Part shown: piece by piece, positions 11,606 to 21,721 of the stretch
How positions within the stretch are numbered: the stretch's first letter is position 1
Layout: every line of letters begins with the position of its first letter
Assembly: GCA_026826555.1 (NCBI GenBank)
Contig: JAKSZT010053764.1
Location: 37,987,520-38,051,519 of the forward strand
Direction of reading: 5' to 3'
DNA length: 64,000 nt
DNA from: Tolypeutes matacus
Taxonomy: Eukaryota > Chordata > Mammalia > Cingulata > Chlamyphoridae
The notes under the pieces: generated by a model
Seen by the model: only the letters and a program-made list of their open reading frames with translations
Told to the model about the DNA's origin: nothing
Databases searched by the model: none
Program-made: the position numbers and the translations under genes

Positions 11606-12200
11606 TCCGGTATGCTGAAGGTGACTATGGAGGGTTCTGGAGCAGGGCTTGCTCCAATTTGTGAGGATGAACACAGACATAGCAGGGAGGACGGACTTAT
11701 TCCCCTGGATGAGAAGATCATTTAAAATGGATTTTAGGCATTGTGAGGTAAGTGTGACAATTATACTTCCACTGGATGTTGGCCTGATACAGCTTGTGAC
11801 CACATAAAGCTGCTCGGTACAACTCTTGCTCAGCAAATAAGTGCTGTTCCTCCCCACCCTGCCCCCCAAGTATCCAGGTTCTTTTCTTTTCTCTCTCTCT
11901 CTCTCTCAACTTTTACTGTAGCAAGAAGCAAATAAATGCTCTTGTGCCTCTTGCATCAGTTGTTTAAAATCCTCAAAGGACAAGCAAGTGATAACGAGTT
12001 GGAGGCACATAAAAACAGATTCCATTTGCTGAGCACTGCTAAGTGCTTTATATGCATTACCCAAGATTATGACAATGAGGGAAAACAAAAAGAAAACTAA
12101 AAAATCTTCAGCATAATCGAAATATCTACTGTTATACATTCTTTGATAAGACTTGTTTTTATTAACTATTGAACAAATTAAAAGCACTTATAATATACAT
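11606..12200. other. Low-copy DNA with a MIR-like patch and (TC)n
   Basis: A (TC)n microsatellite at about 11890-11908 and a short plus-strand MIR-like piece at about 12025-12080 (ctgagcactgctaagtgctttatatgcattac). No gene seen. Confidence 0.45.
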
Positions 12201-12571
12201 GTAAGGTTTGAAGAATGGTGATAAAACATTCCCAGTACATTAAAATCCCCTGCATGCTCCTTCCCAATTCCACTTTCCTCTGTCAGAAGAAACTTATCCT
12301 GAATTTTGTGTTTACCATTTTGTTGGTTTTCTCTTTAATTTTATCACTCTGTGTGTATCCTTAAATTATATATTCTTTAGTTTTGCATGTTTTTGACCTT
12401 TTATAAATAGAATCATATAATATGTATGTTTCAGTTTCTTACTTTTGTCCCCTCAAGATTATATTCCTGAGATTCACCCACATTGATGCATCCAGCTATT
12501 GTTTATTTGTTTTGCTTCTTAATATTCATTGTAGGAAAAGACCACATTGTATGTATCCATGGTCCAGTTTA
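12201..12571 (-). repeat. Old LINE 3'-region fragment
   Basis: The T-rich plus strand resembles an old minus-strand LINE. It is interrupted at 12572-12576 by an LTR insertion and resumes after 14014 (acatatcagctatttccag). Confidence 0.45.
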
Positions 12572-13011
12572 TGGACTGTTCTAGTCTGCTAGGCTGCCGA
12601 AAGCAATATATCAGAAATGGTTTGGCGTTTACAATGGGGATAATAGCTTACAAGCTTACAGTTCCGAGGCTGTGAAAATGTCCAAATCAAGGCATCATCA
12701 AGATGATAACTTCTTCTTGAAGACCAGGTACCAGTGATCCTGGCCTCCTCTATCACATGGCAAGGCACACAGCAGCATCTGCTGGTCTCTTGCTTCTCTT
12801 TCAGGTTTTGTTGCTTCCAGCTTCTTGCTTCTCATGGCTTTTTCTTTCTCTCTCTGGATTCATCCCATGTATAAAGGACTCTAGTAAGGAGACTAAGACC
12901 CACCCTGGGTCTTACTGAAGTAAACTAATCAAAAAGCCTTACTTACAATAGGTTTACACCCACAGGAATGGATTTGCTTTAAGAACATATTTTTCTAGGG
13001 TTCATACAGAT

Positions 13012-13265
13012 TTTTAATATATTTTTAATATTTATTTATTTATTTATTTTTAAACAATTTATTGAAGTATATCATTCATACCTGACCATACATAAACAAT
13101 AAGTGTTCAGTAAACACTGTAAACTTACAAAACAAACATGCATAACATCATACAGGACTCCCACACATCACCCCATCACAAATACTTTGCATTGTTGTGA
13201 AACATTTGTTAACAAACTATGAAAGAGCATCGTCAAAATGTCACTACTAACTATATTCTGTATCT
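13012..13265 (-). repeat. L1 3' end forming the tail of a chimeric retroposon
   Basis: About 250 bp homologous to the L1 3' end at 39463-39710 (shared 'aatttattgaagtatatcatt' and 'tgcattgttgtgaaacattt'), with a T/A-rich tail at its left. It shares one TSD pair (TTCATACAGAT at 13001-13011 and 13986-13996) with the SINE and snoRNA-like segments up to 13985. The L1 piece stops at about 13265 next to the SINE's T-run. Confidence 0.8.
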
Positions 13266-13773
13266 TACTCCCCTACTTTTTTTTTTTAAGGATTTATTTA
13301 TTTATTTACTTTTATCCATTTTTAAACCCCCCCACACACCATTTTTGCTGTTTTTGTGTCCATTCGCTGGGCAGCTCTCTGTGCCCATTTCCTGCCCTCT
13401 CTTCTCATCCTTCTACTCCTTTTTTCACTGGGATTCGATCCCCAGAACCTCTGATGTGGGAGAGAGGCATCCTACCATCTGCGCCACCTTAGTTCTTGGT
13501 TTTTTGGCATGTCTCGTCTTGGCTATCCCTTGAGTCACTCTCCTGTTATGTCATCATCTTGCTGCGTGGCTCTCAGGGCCTGATGGCGCACCTGCTCGTG
13601 GGGCCTGGAGGCACACACACGCACGGGGCCTGACAGCATACCCGCTCGCCCACACGCCTTCTATATTTTTCTTTTTTAAAATTTTTACTGGGAGGTACCT
13701 GGGATCGAACCCAGATCCCTCCATATGGGAGACAGATGTCCAACCATTTGAGCCACATCTGCCCCCCTGCTAT
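13266..13773 (-). repeat. DAS SINE dimer within snoRNA-headed composite, copy A
   Basis: Two tRNA-like heads in reverse complement (about 13430-13490 and 13686-13770) with the same linker (tatatttttcttttttaaaat) and order as 20091-20600. It continues without a break into the linker and snoRNA-like head at 13774-13984. Confidence 0.88.
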
Positions 13774-13984
13774 ATCTCTTAAGGTTGACCAAAGATACCT
13801 AGAATTACAGTCATTTCCCATACAGGATGGTCATATAATAAATCAGGCTTAGTTTATCATCAGCATTCTAAAAACCGAGACCTAAGGAGAAAAACTAGGT
13901 CTGGGGACACATGCATGGTTTCTAATATAGCAAATGTTTAGCCTACCCTGATTATCACAAAATCAGGTCAGCGAGAATATTTGC
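13774..13984 (-). ncRNA. H/ACA snoRNA-like head plus linker, composite copy A
   Basis: The snoRNA-like unit occupies 13844-13984 and a ~70 bp linker 13774-13843. On the minus strand the first hairpin is well kept: outer stem GCAAAT (plus-strand ATTTGC at 13979-13984) with ATTTGC (13930-13935), and inner stem CCTGATT/AATCAGG (13961-13967 with 13947-13953). They enclose two 11-base strands like a pseudouridylation pocket. The hinge ATATTA (13923-13928) fits H box ANANNA. The unit begins exactly at the target duplication, so it is the 5' end of the chimera. The structure is visible; the snoRNA identity is inferred. Confidence 0.6.
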
Positions 13985-14032
13985 ATTCATACAGATATAA
14001 ACCACCTTATGGACATATCAGCTATTTCCAGT

Positions 14033-15530
14033 ATTTTGCTTTTTTTTTAACTTTATTTTGTACATTTAATAATTGAAAACATAAGCAATAAAAAACTAAA
14101 AAGTAAACACAGATGAATAAATATATACAATTCTCAATTAAATGTAATGGATACATGTAAATTTTTTTGTTGTTTTGTTTTTTGTTTTTTTTTGTGTGTG
14201 AGTCAAACAATATATTACACAATATATTTGGTTCATAGTAATGCATTCATACAGTATTTGTCCTTTTGTGTCTGGCTTGCTTCACTCAACATAATGTCCT
14301 CCAGATTCATCCATGTTGCCATATGCTTTATGACTTCATTTCTTCTTACTGCTGCATAATATTCCATCATGTGAATAGACCACAGTTTGTTTATCCATTC
14401 ATCTGTTGATGGACACCTGGGTTGTTTCCAACTTTTGGCAATGATGAATAATGTGGGTATGAACATCGGTGTGCAGATGTTTGTTCGTGTCACTGCTCTC
14501 AGTTCTTCTGGGTATATACCCAGTAGTGGTACTGCAGGGTCACGTGGCAAGTCTATATTCAACTTCTTTAGGAACTGCCAAACAGTCCTCCATAGTGGTT
14601 GTACCATCCTGCATTCCCACCAACAGTGAAGAAGTGTTCCTATCTCTCCACATCCTCTCCAACACTTGTAGTTCTCTGTCTTTTTAATAGTGGCCATTCT
14701 GATAGGTGTGAAATGATATCTCATTGTAGTTTTGATTTGCATTTCCCTAATCATGAGTGATGTTGAGCATTTCTTCATGTGTTTTTTTGCCATTTGTATT
14801 TCTTCTTTGGAGAAATGTCTATTCAAGTCTTTGGCCCATTTTTTAATTGGGTCATTTGTCTTTTTATTGTTGAGCTGTAACATCTCTTTATATATCCTGG
14901 ATATTAAACCCTTATCAGATATGTGATTTCCAAATATTTTTTCCCATTGAGTCGGCTGCCTTTTCACCCTTCTGACAAAGTCCTGTGAGGTACAAAAGTG
15001 TTTAATTTTGAGGAGGTCCCATTTATCTACTTTTCTTTTGTTGCACATGCTTTGGGTGTTAAGTCCAAGAAACCACCACCTACTACAAGGTCTTGAAGAT
15101 GTTTCCCTACATTTTCTTCTAGTAGTTTTATGGTCTTGGCTTTTATATTTAGATCTTTGATCCATTTTGAGTTGATTCTTGTATAGGGGGTGAGATAGGG
15201 GTCCTCTTTCATTCTTTTGGTTATAGATATCCAGTTCTCCCAACACCATTTGTTGAAGAGACTGTTTTTTCCCATCAGTGTGGGCTTGGTAGGTTTGTCA
15301 AAAACCAGTTGACTGTATAGGTGAGGGTTTATTTCTGGATTCTCAATTCTATTCCACTGATCGATATGTCTATCTTTATGCCAGTACCATGCTGTTTTGA
15401 CCACTGTAACTTTGTAATATGTTTCAAGGTCAGGCAGTGAAATTCCTCCCACATTGCTCTTCTTTTTTAGAATACTTTTGGATATTCGGGTGCACTTACC
15501 CTTCCAGATGAATTTGGTAATTGCCTTCTC
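14033..15530 (-). pseudogene. 5'-truncated L1 with long ORF2 C-terminal remnant
   Basis: A minus-strand L1 whose 3' tail is the T-run near 14040. It keeps an uninterrupted 338-codon frame (14233-15249) and an upstream overlapping frame (15027-15452). Together these cover the C-terminal third of ORF2, from the end of the reverse transcriptase region through the cysteine-rich [18 protein letters not shown] segment (around residue 200 of the long frame) to the ORF end. The two frames differ by a frameshift near 15.05-15.2 kb. The endonuclease and most of the RT are missing, so it cannot move itself. Low decay suggests a recently active xenarthran L1. Confidence 0.88.
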
Positions 15531-16009
15531 TAATTCTATAATTAGGGTTTACTGTGTTGTATAGTCCTAACTTTTTTTTGTTTTGTTTTCTTTTAAATAT
15601 ATGACCTCATTTCAACTTAACTAATTATATCTACATAGGCCCTAATTCCATATAAGTTTACATTCTGAGGTTCCAATGTACATATATTTTGGAGGACTAG
15701 TCAAAACTTAATATAAACAGTCAGAGAAAAATGTCTAAGAGGCGGTTGAAAATGTAGACTGGAGCACTAGTCATAACTAAAGAAGTAAATCTATCTAGGA
15801 GTAGAAAAGAATGGGTAATATTCCCAAAAGACAGAGTGTAGAGAAGAGAAATGGTCATGGACATAACCAAAGGGAGTACTTACATTGGTAGGAGAAAGAG
15901 GAATCAGAGAATGAAAGGTGAAGCTGACAGAATTTAAAAATCACAGGAGAAGACAATATAAATAAGAATTGTTGATAGTGGTTTGCTGCAGAGAGTCTAA
16001 GGAATATGA
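15531..16009. other. Low-copy DNA with an ancient LTR-like patch
   Basis: About 15600-15720 (atgacctcatttcaacttaa ... cattctgaggttccaatgta) resembles a widespread ancient mammalian repeat. Otherwise no feature seen. Confidence 0.35.
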
Positions 16010-16023
16010 AAAACTGAGCTACA

Positions 16024-18169
16024 TATGAACAATGAAAGAAAACATGGATAAATGGGACATTCTCAAACTTAAACACTTTTGTGATTCAAAGGTCTTAGTC
16101 AAGAAGGTGAAAAGGCAATCTACTTGTGTTAGTCAGCCAAAAGGGTGCTGATGCAAAATACCAGAAATTGGTTGGCTTTCATAAAGGGTATTTATTTGGA
16201 GTAGAAGCTTACAGTTACCAGGCCATAAAGCCTAAGTTACTTCCGTCACCAAAGTCTATGGCCACCTGTTGGAGCAAGACAGCTGCCGACATTTGCCAGG
16301 GTTCAGGCTTCTTGGGTTCCTCTCTTCCCAGGGCTCTGTTTCTCTCCAGGCTCAGTTCCTCTGTTTCCTCCACAAGGTCAGCTGTGAACTGTCAGGTAAA
16401 CGGCTCTGTTTCTTTTCAGGGGCCTTCTCTCCTTCCTCACGACCAAGCTCCTCTGTGTGCTTACTTCCCCGGGCTCCAGCATTAAAATGAGCATGAGAAC
16501 TCCAACTGAAAAACTCCAACTCTGTCCTTTGCCATGTCTTTTATCTTTGATTCTCCTCCCGCCAAGGGGCGGGGCTCAACACCCTACTGACGTGGCCCAA
16601 TCAAAGCCCTAATCATAACTTAATCATGCCCAGATGAACAGACCAGTTTACAAGCATAATCCAATATCTATTTTTGGAATTCATAACTGTATCAAACTGC
16701 CAAACTGCTACACCACTCAATGGGAGTAAATATTTGGAAACCACATATCCGATAAGGTTTTGATTTTCATTCTACATAAAGAGATCATACAACTCAACAA
16801 TAAAAGAGCAAGCAATCCAATTGAAAAATGGCCAAAAGACTTAGACATTTCTCCAAAGAGAAAATACAAATGGTTGAAAAGCACATGGAAAAAAAATTCA
16901 ATATTACTAGCTATCAGGGAAATGCAAATCAAAATGACAATGAGCTATCATCTCACACTGCATAGAATGGCCATTATTAAGAAAACAGAAAACAATAAGT
17001 GCTGGAGAGGATGTGGAGAAATCGGAACACTCCTTCACTGTTGGTGGGAGTGTAAAATGATGCAGCCTCTATGGAAGGCAATTTGGCGGTTCCTCAGGAA
17101 GCTAAATATAGAACAGCTATATGATCCAGCAATTCATCTACTAGGAATATATCCAGAAGAACTGAAAACTGTGACACGAACAGACATTTGCACACCCACG
17201 TTCATATTGGCGTTATTCACAATTGCCAAAAGATGGAAAAAACCCAAGTGTCCATCAACCAATGAATGGATAAACAAAATGTGGTATATACATACAATGG
17301 AACACTATGTTGCAGTAAGAAGAAATGAAATTGGGACACATATGATAACATGGATGAATCTTGAAGACATTATGCTAAGTGAAATAAGCTAGACACAAAA
17401 GGACAAATATTGCATGGCCTCACTAATATGAACTAAAGATGAAGAATAAATGCATGGAGTTAAAACCTAGAGTATAGGCTATTAGGAGATAAGAGGAGGG
17501 CTGTGAAGGGGTACTGATGCTTCATGTTTGTAGAAGTTTTAATTAACTTGACTGTAAATGTGTGGAAATGGACAGAGTCGATGGTAACACATTATAGTGA
17601 GTAGCAACTGGTTTATAAATGGGATTGTGGCTGAAAAGGATAGTCTAGGGATGTAAATTTCAATAGAAAGAAAGCTAGAGAATAATCTAGGGACTGAGTA
17701 ACACAGTGAACCCAGAGGTGGATGAGAATTGTGGTTAATAGTACAAATGCAAGAATGTCATTATGTGAACTAGAATGGATGTTCGTCACTATTGCAGGGT
17801 GGTGGGAATGTGGAGAAGCATGGGAAAAATACAATTAATGTAACCTATGGACTATAGTTAACAGCAATACTGTAATATTCTTGCATCAATGCCAAATGTG
17901 TACTGCGTTAATAGGGGGGTATGGAAAAAATATGCCAAATGTACGCTGTGGACCATAGTTAGTGGTAATTGTCTGATGATATTATCTCATAATCTGTAAC
18001 AAATGTTCCACAGTGATGTGGTGTGGTGGTGAAGAGTTTTTGTATGGGAATTCTACACACGTGCACGATAGTTTTGTAAGTTCACAACTTCTGTAATAAA
18101 AATATATTTTAAGAAAAATAAAAAATAAAGACCACCAGTAAAGGTTAAAAAAAACCACAACAAAACAGC
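16024..18169 (+). pseudogene. 5'-truncated L1 with ORF2 C-terminus, split by LTR
   Basis: A plus-strand L1 insertion with the exact 14 bp TSD AAAACTGAGCTACA at 16010-16023 and 18170-18183. It starts inside ORF2 (about 16030-16124), is interrupted by a solo LTR (16125-16712), and continues with a 210-codon frame (16760-17392). That frame holds the L1 C-terminal cysteine segment [18 protein letters not shown] and the conserved [13 protein letters not shown] region. A ~700 bp 3' UTR and an A-rich tail near 18100-18140 follow. Truncated and dead. Confidence 0.92.
16125..16712 (-). mobile_element. Solo LTR, family A
   Basis: A 588 bp element reading TGTGTTAGTCAGCC ... CTGCTACA on the plus strand, the reverse complement of 4151-4792. 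Flanks are CTACT (16120-16124) and CCACT (16713-16717), a 5 bp TSD with one substitution. It lies inside the L1 ORF2 of 16024-18169 and so is younger than that L1. Confidence 0.85.
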
Positions 18170-18328
18170 AAAACTGAGCTACAGCTGTTGGATTTACTCT
18201 TTCAGTGGTTATCAAGGGACTATTTTCAACTTACGATTAGATGGTGAGGACATGTAGGCCGTGAGAAAGAAACTTTGTAGTGAAGGGAAGGAGGAAGAGT
18301 CAGGAATGTAGTTCAAGGGGTACCCTGG

Positions 18329-18887
18329 TGTATTAGTCAGCCAAAGGGGTGCTAATGCCAGAGATTGGTTGGTCTTTATAAAGGGTATTTATTTGGGGTA
18401 GAAGACCACAGTTACCAGGCCATAAAGCATAAGTTTCTTCCCTCACCAAAGTCCATTGCCACGTGTTGGAGCAAGACAGCTGCCGACGTTTGCCAGGGTT
18501 CAGGCTTCTTGGGTTCCTCTCTTCCCAGGGCTGCGTTTCTCTCCCGGCTTAGCTCCTCTGTTTTCTCCACAAGGTCAGTTGTAGACTGTTAGGCTCTCTA
18601 GGCTTTGCTTCTCTCCACAAGGCCAGCTGTGAACACTCAGGCGAATGGCTCGTCTCTATTCTGGGACCTTCTCTCCAACATCAAAACTGCTCCCTCTGTC
18701 CTTTGCCTTGCCTTTTATATTTGATTCCCCCACCCACCAAGGGGTGGGGCTCAATGCCCTACTGACGTGGCCCAATCAAAGCCCTAATTTTAACTTCATC
18801 ATGTCCAGATGAACAGATCAGTTTACAAGCATAATCTAATATAGATTTTTGGAATTCATAATTACATCAAACTGCCAAACGGCTACA
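18329..18887 (-). mobile_element. Solo LTR, family A, exact 5 bp TSD
   Basis: A 559 bp element (TGTATTAGTCAGCC ... GGCTACA) with the exact duplication CCTGG at 18324-18328 and 18888-18892. It is highly similar to 16125-16712, with internal differences near 18600-18680. The exact 5 bp TSD supports an LTR mobilised by an ERV-L/MaLR-type integrase. Confidence 0.88.
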
Positions 18888-19218
18888 CCTGGGGAGTGCG
18901 TGTGTGTGTTTTGTGTGTACATGTGTGTTCATGTGTGGGCTTTAAGATGGGGAGCACTTCAGAACCTTGATACACTGACACTAAAAAGTCACAGAAGAAA
19001 GAATGAAGAGGCAATGAAATATGGTCAAATTGGAGAGATTAATGATGGAATAAGTCCACATAGAATGGATGAGAATGAGGATAACAGAGGGGACTTTCAC
19101 CTTTAAATAGAGGAGGGCCATCTCTTTCTCTGGGACATCAATGAAGGAAGGAGGATGGTGAAGAGACAGAAGAATGATGTTAATGTAACATCAACTCCAT
19201 ATTTTGAATAAAGGAATG
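18888..19218. other. Low-copy DNA with (TG)n
   Basis: A short (TG)-rich patch at about 18899-18935. No gene seen. Confidence 0.4.
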
Positions 19219-19224
19219 GGCAAG

Positions 19225-19597
19225 TGTGGTTGTTCCGAACCACTTGTTGGCGGAAGGGGAACGCTGAGCGGCAACCAGCGTTCGGGGGCCCAGACGGCGT
19301 GGAGGGCGCACGGAGGAAAGACCACCGCGGAGATGAGGTAAGTACGCAGGTCTAATTTATTACAGGAAGGTTTGTTGTTTATATAGGTTCTGATAAGGGA
19401 AGTGAGTTAAGGACATGATTGGAGGAAGAGGGGTGACGTATATAGTAACTGGCAAAAAAGAAGATTTTTAGAAAAGGTTATGATTGGACATTGAGGATTG
19501 ACTGAAAGAAGTCTTTTTAGGTTCATGCTGGGAGTCACGTAGCACTTGGCAGGCATTTTAGCCACTTGGGGGCACCATTTTAGGTGTCCCTACCACA
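19225..19597 (-). mobile_element. Young ERVK-like solo LTR
   Basis: A 373 bp element with inverted ends TGTGG ... CCACA and the exact 6 bp TSD GGCAAG at 19219-19224 and 19598-19603. On the minus strand it shows a TATA box (TATATAAAC, plus-strand 19377-19385), an AATAAA signal (plus-strand 19356-19361) and a CpG-rich R-U5 (about 19230-19330). This is the promoter-signal-body order of a retroviral LTR. A 6 bp TSD and short LTR fit class II (ERVK/beta-like) rather than the 5 bp ERV-L-type LTRs elsewhere here. Retained CpGs suggest youth. No provirus interior remains. Confidence 0.85.
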
Positions 19598-19704
19598 GGC
19601 AAGATCATCTTTAGAGAATAAGGAGACAAGAATAGAAGGGGACTTCACATTTATAGAAGTCTTATAAATTTTATAATTAAAAAAAAAATGAAAAGAGATT
19701 TTCT

Positions 19705-19945
19705 TAATTTAGCAATGCAGATGGTTTTCAGCAGCATGATATGACAGAAAGAACATTAACTGGAGCTAGATAGACCTGAATTTGAACCTGGCTTTATTCC
19801 TTTTTAACAAGTTACCAAATTGGTCATTCTCAATTTCTTCATAGTAAAACTGGGACCAACAATACCTACTTTGTCAGGTAGTTATGCAGATCTAATGACA
19901 GGACATGTTAGTTAATTTCTGTTTCAACAAACATTGTTATTTCGT
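19705..19945 (-). repeat. MIR SINE
   Basis: Reverse-complement MIR pattern: 'gacctgaatttgaacctgg', 'tcaatttcttcatagtaaaactggga' and 'cctactttgtcaggtagtt' in order. Confidence 0.7.
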
Positions 19946-20090
19946 TGTGTACAAGATACTTTACTAGATCTCTATCTTAAAGGCCTTTAAAGTCTACGAA
20001 GATTATACTTTGTCCTCTTTGGGGACAGAGAAGCAACTTTTGCAGATTTTAAAAAAGACTTGATAGCTACTTTCCTCCTGGTGTGCTTTT

Positions 20091-20814
20091 TTTTTTTATT
20101 TTTTATTTTTTTATTTTAAAGATTTATAGATTTACTTTTATCCTCCCCACCCCCCCATTTTTGCTGTTTTTGTGTCCATTCACTGGGCAACTCTCTGTGT
20201 CTGTTTCCTGCCCTCTCTTCTCATCCTTCTCCTGTCTTCACCGGGATTCGATCCTCGGGACCTCCAATGTGGGAGAGAGGCATCCTACAGCCTGCGCCAC
20301 CTTAGTTCCTGGCTTTTCAGCACGTCTCTTCTTGGCTCTCCCTTGTGTCACTCTCCTGTTACGTCATCATCTTGCTGCGTGGCTCTGCAGGGCCTGATGG
20401 TGCACCCACACACAGGGCCTGACAGCACAGCCGCAAGCGGGGCCGGAGGAGCTCACCCATTCATGGGGCCTGACGGCGTGCCTGTGCGCCTTCTATATTT
20501 TTCTTTTTTAAAATTTTTACCGGGAGGTCCCAGGGATTGAGCCCAGGTCCCTCCATATGGGAGACCAAAGCCCAACCATTTGAGCCACATCTGTCCCCCT
20601 GCTATGTCTCTTAAAGTTGACCAAAGATACCTAGAGTTATAGTCTTTTCCCATACAGGATGGTCATATAATAAATCAGGCCTAGTTCATCACCAGCATTC
20701 TAAAAACCAGACCTAGGGAGAAAAACTAGGTCTGGGGACACATGCATGGTTTCTAATATAGCAAAGATTTAACCTACCCTGATTATCACAAAATCAGGAC
20801 AGCGAGAATATTTG
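20091..20814 (-). mobile_element. Full composite retroposon: snoRNA-like head + linker + DAS dimer
   Basis: A 724 bp insertion with the exact 16 bp TSD CTCCTGGTGTGCTTTT at 20075-20090 and 20815-20830. In minus-strand order it holds a snoRNA-like head (20814-20676), a ~75 bp linker (20675-20601), a first tRNA-like SINE unit (about 20600-20520), a T/A-rich joint, a second SINE unit, and an A-rich tail ending at 20091. This copy was mobilised as one RNA. The same order occurs at 13266-13984. L1 machinery is the likely engine (long TSD, A-tail). Confidence 0.9.
20676..20814 (-). ncRNA. H/ACA snoRNA-like head, composite copy B
   Basis: The best-preserved second hairpin of the three copies. It has a perfect 10 bp stem CCAGACCTAG/CTAGGTCTGG (20707-20716 with 20726-20735) above a lower stem pairing ATGC(A)TGG (20742-20749) with CCAGCAT (20692-20698), with unpaired strands between as in a guide pocket. 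The H-box-like hinge and first hairpin match copy A, apart from one lower-stem change near 20761-20766. Box ACA is degenerate (ATGAAC here, ATAAAC in the other copies). The head starts flush with the TSD. The parent snoRNA is not identified. Confidence 0.6.
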
Positions 20815-20933
20815 CTCCTGGTGTGCTTTTAAATACTACTTCAGATCCTGCCTGCAGGTTTTATTTTGGTGTGCCTGGATCTGGCCACTGATGTGGGGTG
20901 AGCCACTTCTCCAAGGCAGCTTGCTGCTGTTTT

Positions 20934-21236
20934 ATTTATTTATTTTTGTTTTTTTTTCTTTACGAGGCACTGGGAACCGAACCCCAGGACCTCCCGTGTG
21001 GGAGGTGGGTGCTCAACTGCTTGAGCCACATCCACTCCCTGCTTGTTTGTTTTTGCTTGTTGTTTGCTCATTGTTTGCTTGTTGTCTTGCTTATTTTTGC
21101 TTGTTGTCTGCTCATTGTTTTTGCTTGATGTCTGCTCATTGTTTGTTTGTCTTCTTTAGGAGGCACTGGGAACTGAACCCGGGATCTCCCATGTGGGAGG
21201 TGGACACTCAACTGCTTGAGCCACATCCGCTCCATC
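20934..21236 (-). repeat. Dimeric DAS SINE with expanded linker
   Basis: Two tRNA-like units in reverse complement (about 20963-21040 and 21158-21236). Between them an imperfect tandem array of 'tgcttgttgtctgctcattg'-like units (about 21045-21150) expands the usual body. Flanks CTTGCTGCTGTTTT (20920-20933) and CTTGCTTCTGTTTT (21237-21250) are a TSD with one mismatch. Confidence 0.88.
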
Positions 21237-21455
21237 TTGCTTCTGTTTTGACACTTTGACCCCTGGGCAGTGGGGTTGGCAGAGGAAACATTTTGCAGCT
21301 GCTATTTATGAAGCATGAGTGGCCTTGGACTACTGAACCCTCAGGGGTACCTCAGCCTGTCTCATTCTTATCTCTGGATATAAGCTTGACATGTATTCTC
21401 TGTTTTAGTCTTTTTTGCTATTGTTTGTTAGCAGCTAAAGGGTTGCTTAGCTTTT

Positions 21456-21704
21456 TTTAAAAAAAGATTTTATTTTTATTTATTTATTTATTTATTTATC
21501 CCCCCCTTGCTGCTTGTGCTTGCTGTGTCCAATTGCTGTGCGTTTTTCTGTGTCTGCTTGTCTCCCTTTGTTGCGTCGTCATGCTGTGTCAGTTCACCGC
21601 GCCGTGCAGGCTGGCTTGCCTTCACCAGGAGGCCCCGGGAATTGAACCCAGGGCCTCCCATATGGAAAATGGGAGCCCTAGCGATTGAGCCACATCCGCT
21701 TCCC
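21456..21704 (-). repeat. DAS SINE monomer, long form
   Basis: A tRNA-like head at the right end (reverse complement; gaattgaacccagggcctcc), a body and a (TTTA)n tail. The exact 17 bp TSD AGGGTTGCTTAGCTTTT lies at 21439-21455 and 21705-21721. Confidence 0.95.
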
Positions 21705-21721
21705 AGGGTTGCTTAGCTTTT

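Larger units (their letters stand above)
12577..14009 (+). mobile_element. Solo LTR, family B, split by a retroposon
   Basis: Begins TGTTCTAGTCTGCTAGGC at 12577 and runs to 13011. It resumes at 13985-14009 and ends near ACCACCTTA. The 5 bp repeat TGGAC flanks it at 12572-12576 and 14010-14014, consistent with an LTR of the ERV-L/MaLR kind. The 13012-13985 interior is a later snoRNA/SINE/L1 chimera with its own TSD. A second copy of this family is at 55187-55978. The direction of transcription is not certain. Confidence 0.7.

Noticed and set aside
20083..20540. Overlapping 104- and 122-codon plus-strand frames
   Set aside because: They are antisense translations of the snoRNA-headed SINE composite. 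Similar frames at 1-400 and 13.2-13.5 kb arise from the same repeat.
13266..20814. Segmental duplication linking 13.3-14.0 and 20.1-20.8 kb
   Set aside because: The two copies have different TSDs and unrelated flanks, so they are separate retropositions.
21045..21150. CRISPR-like repeat array
   Set aside because: The repeats are imperfect, have no unique spacers and are internal to a SINE in a mammalian genome.
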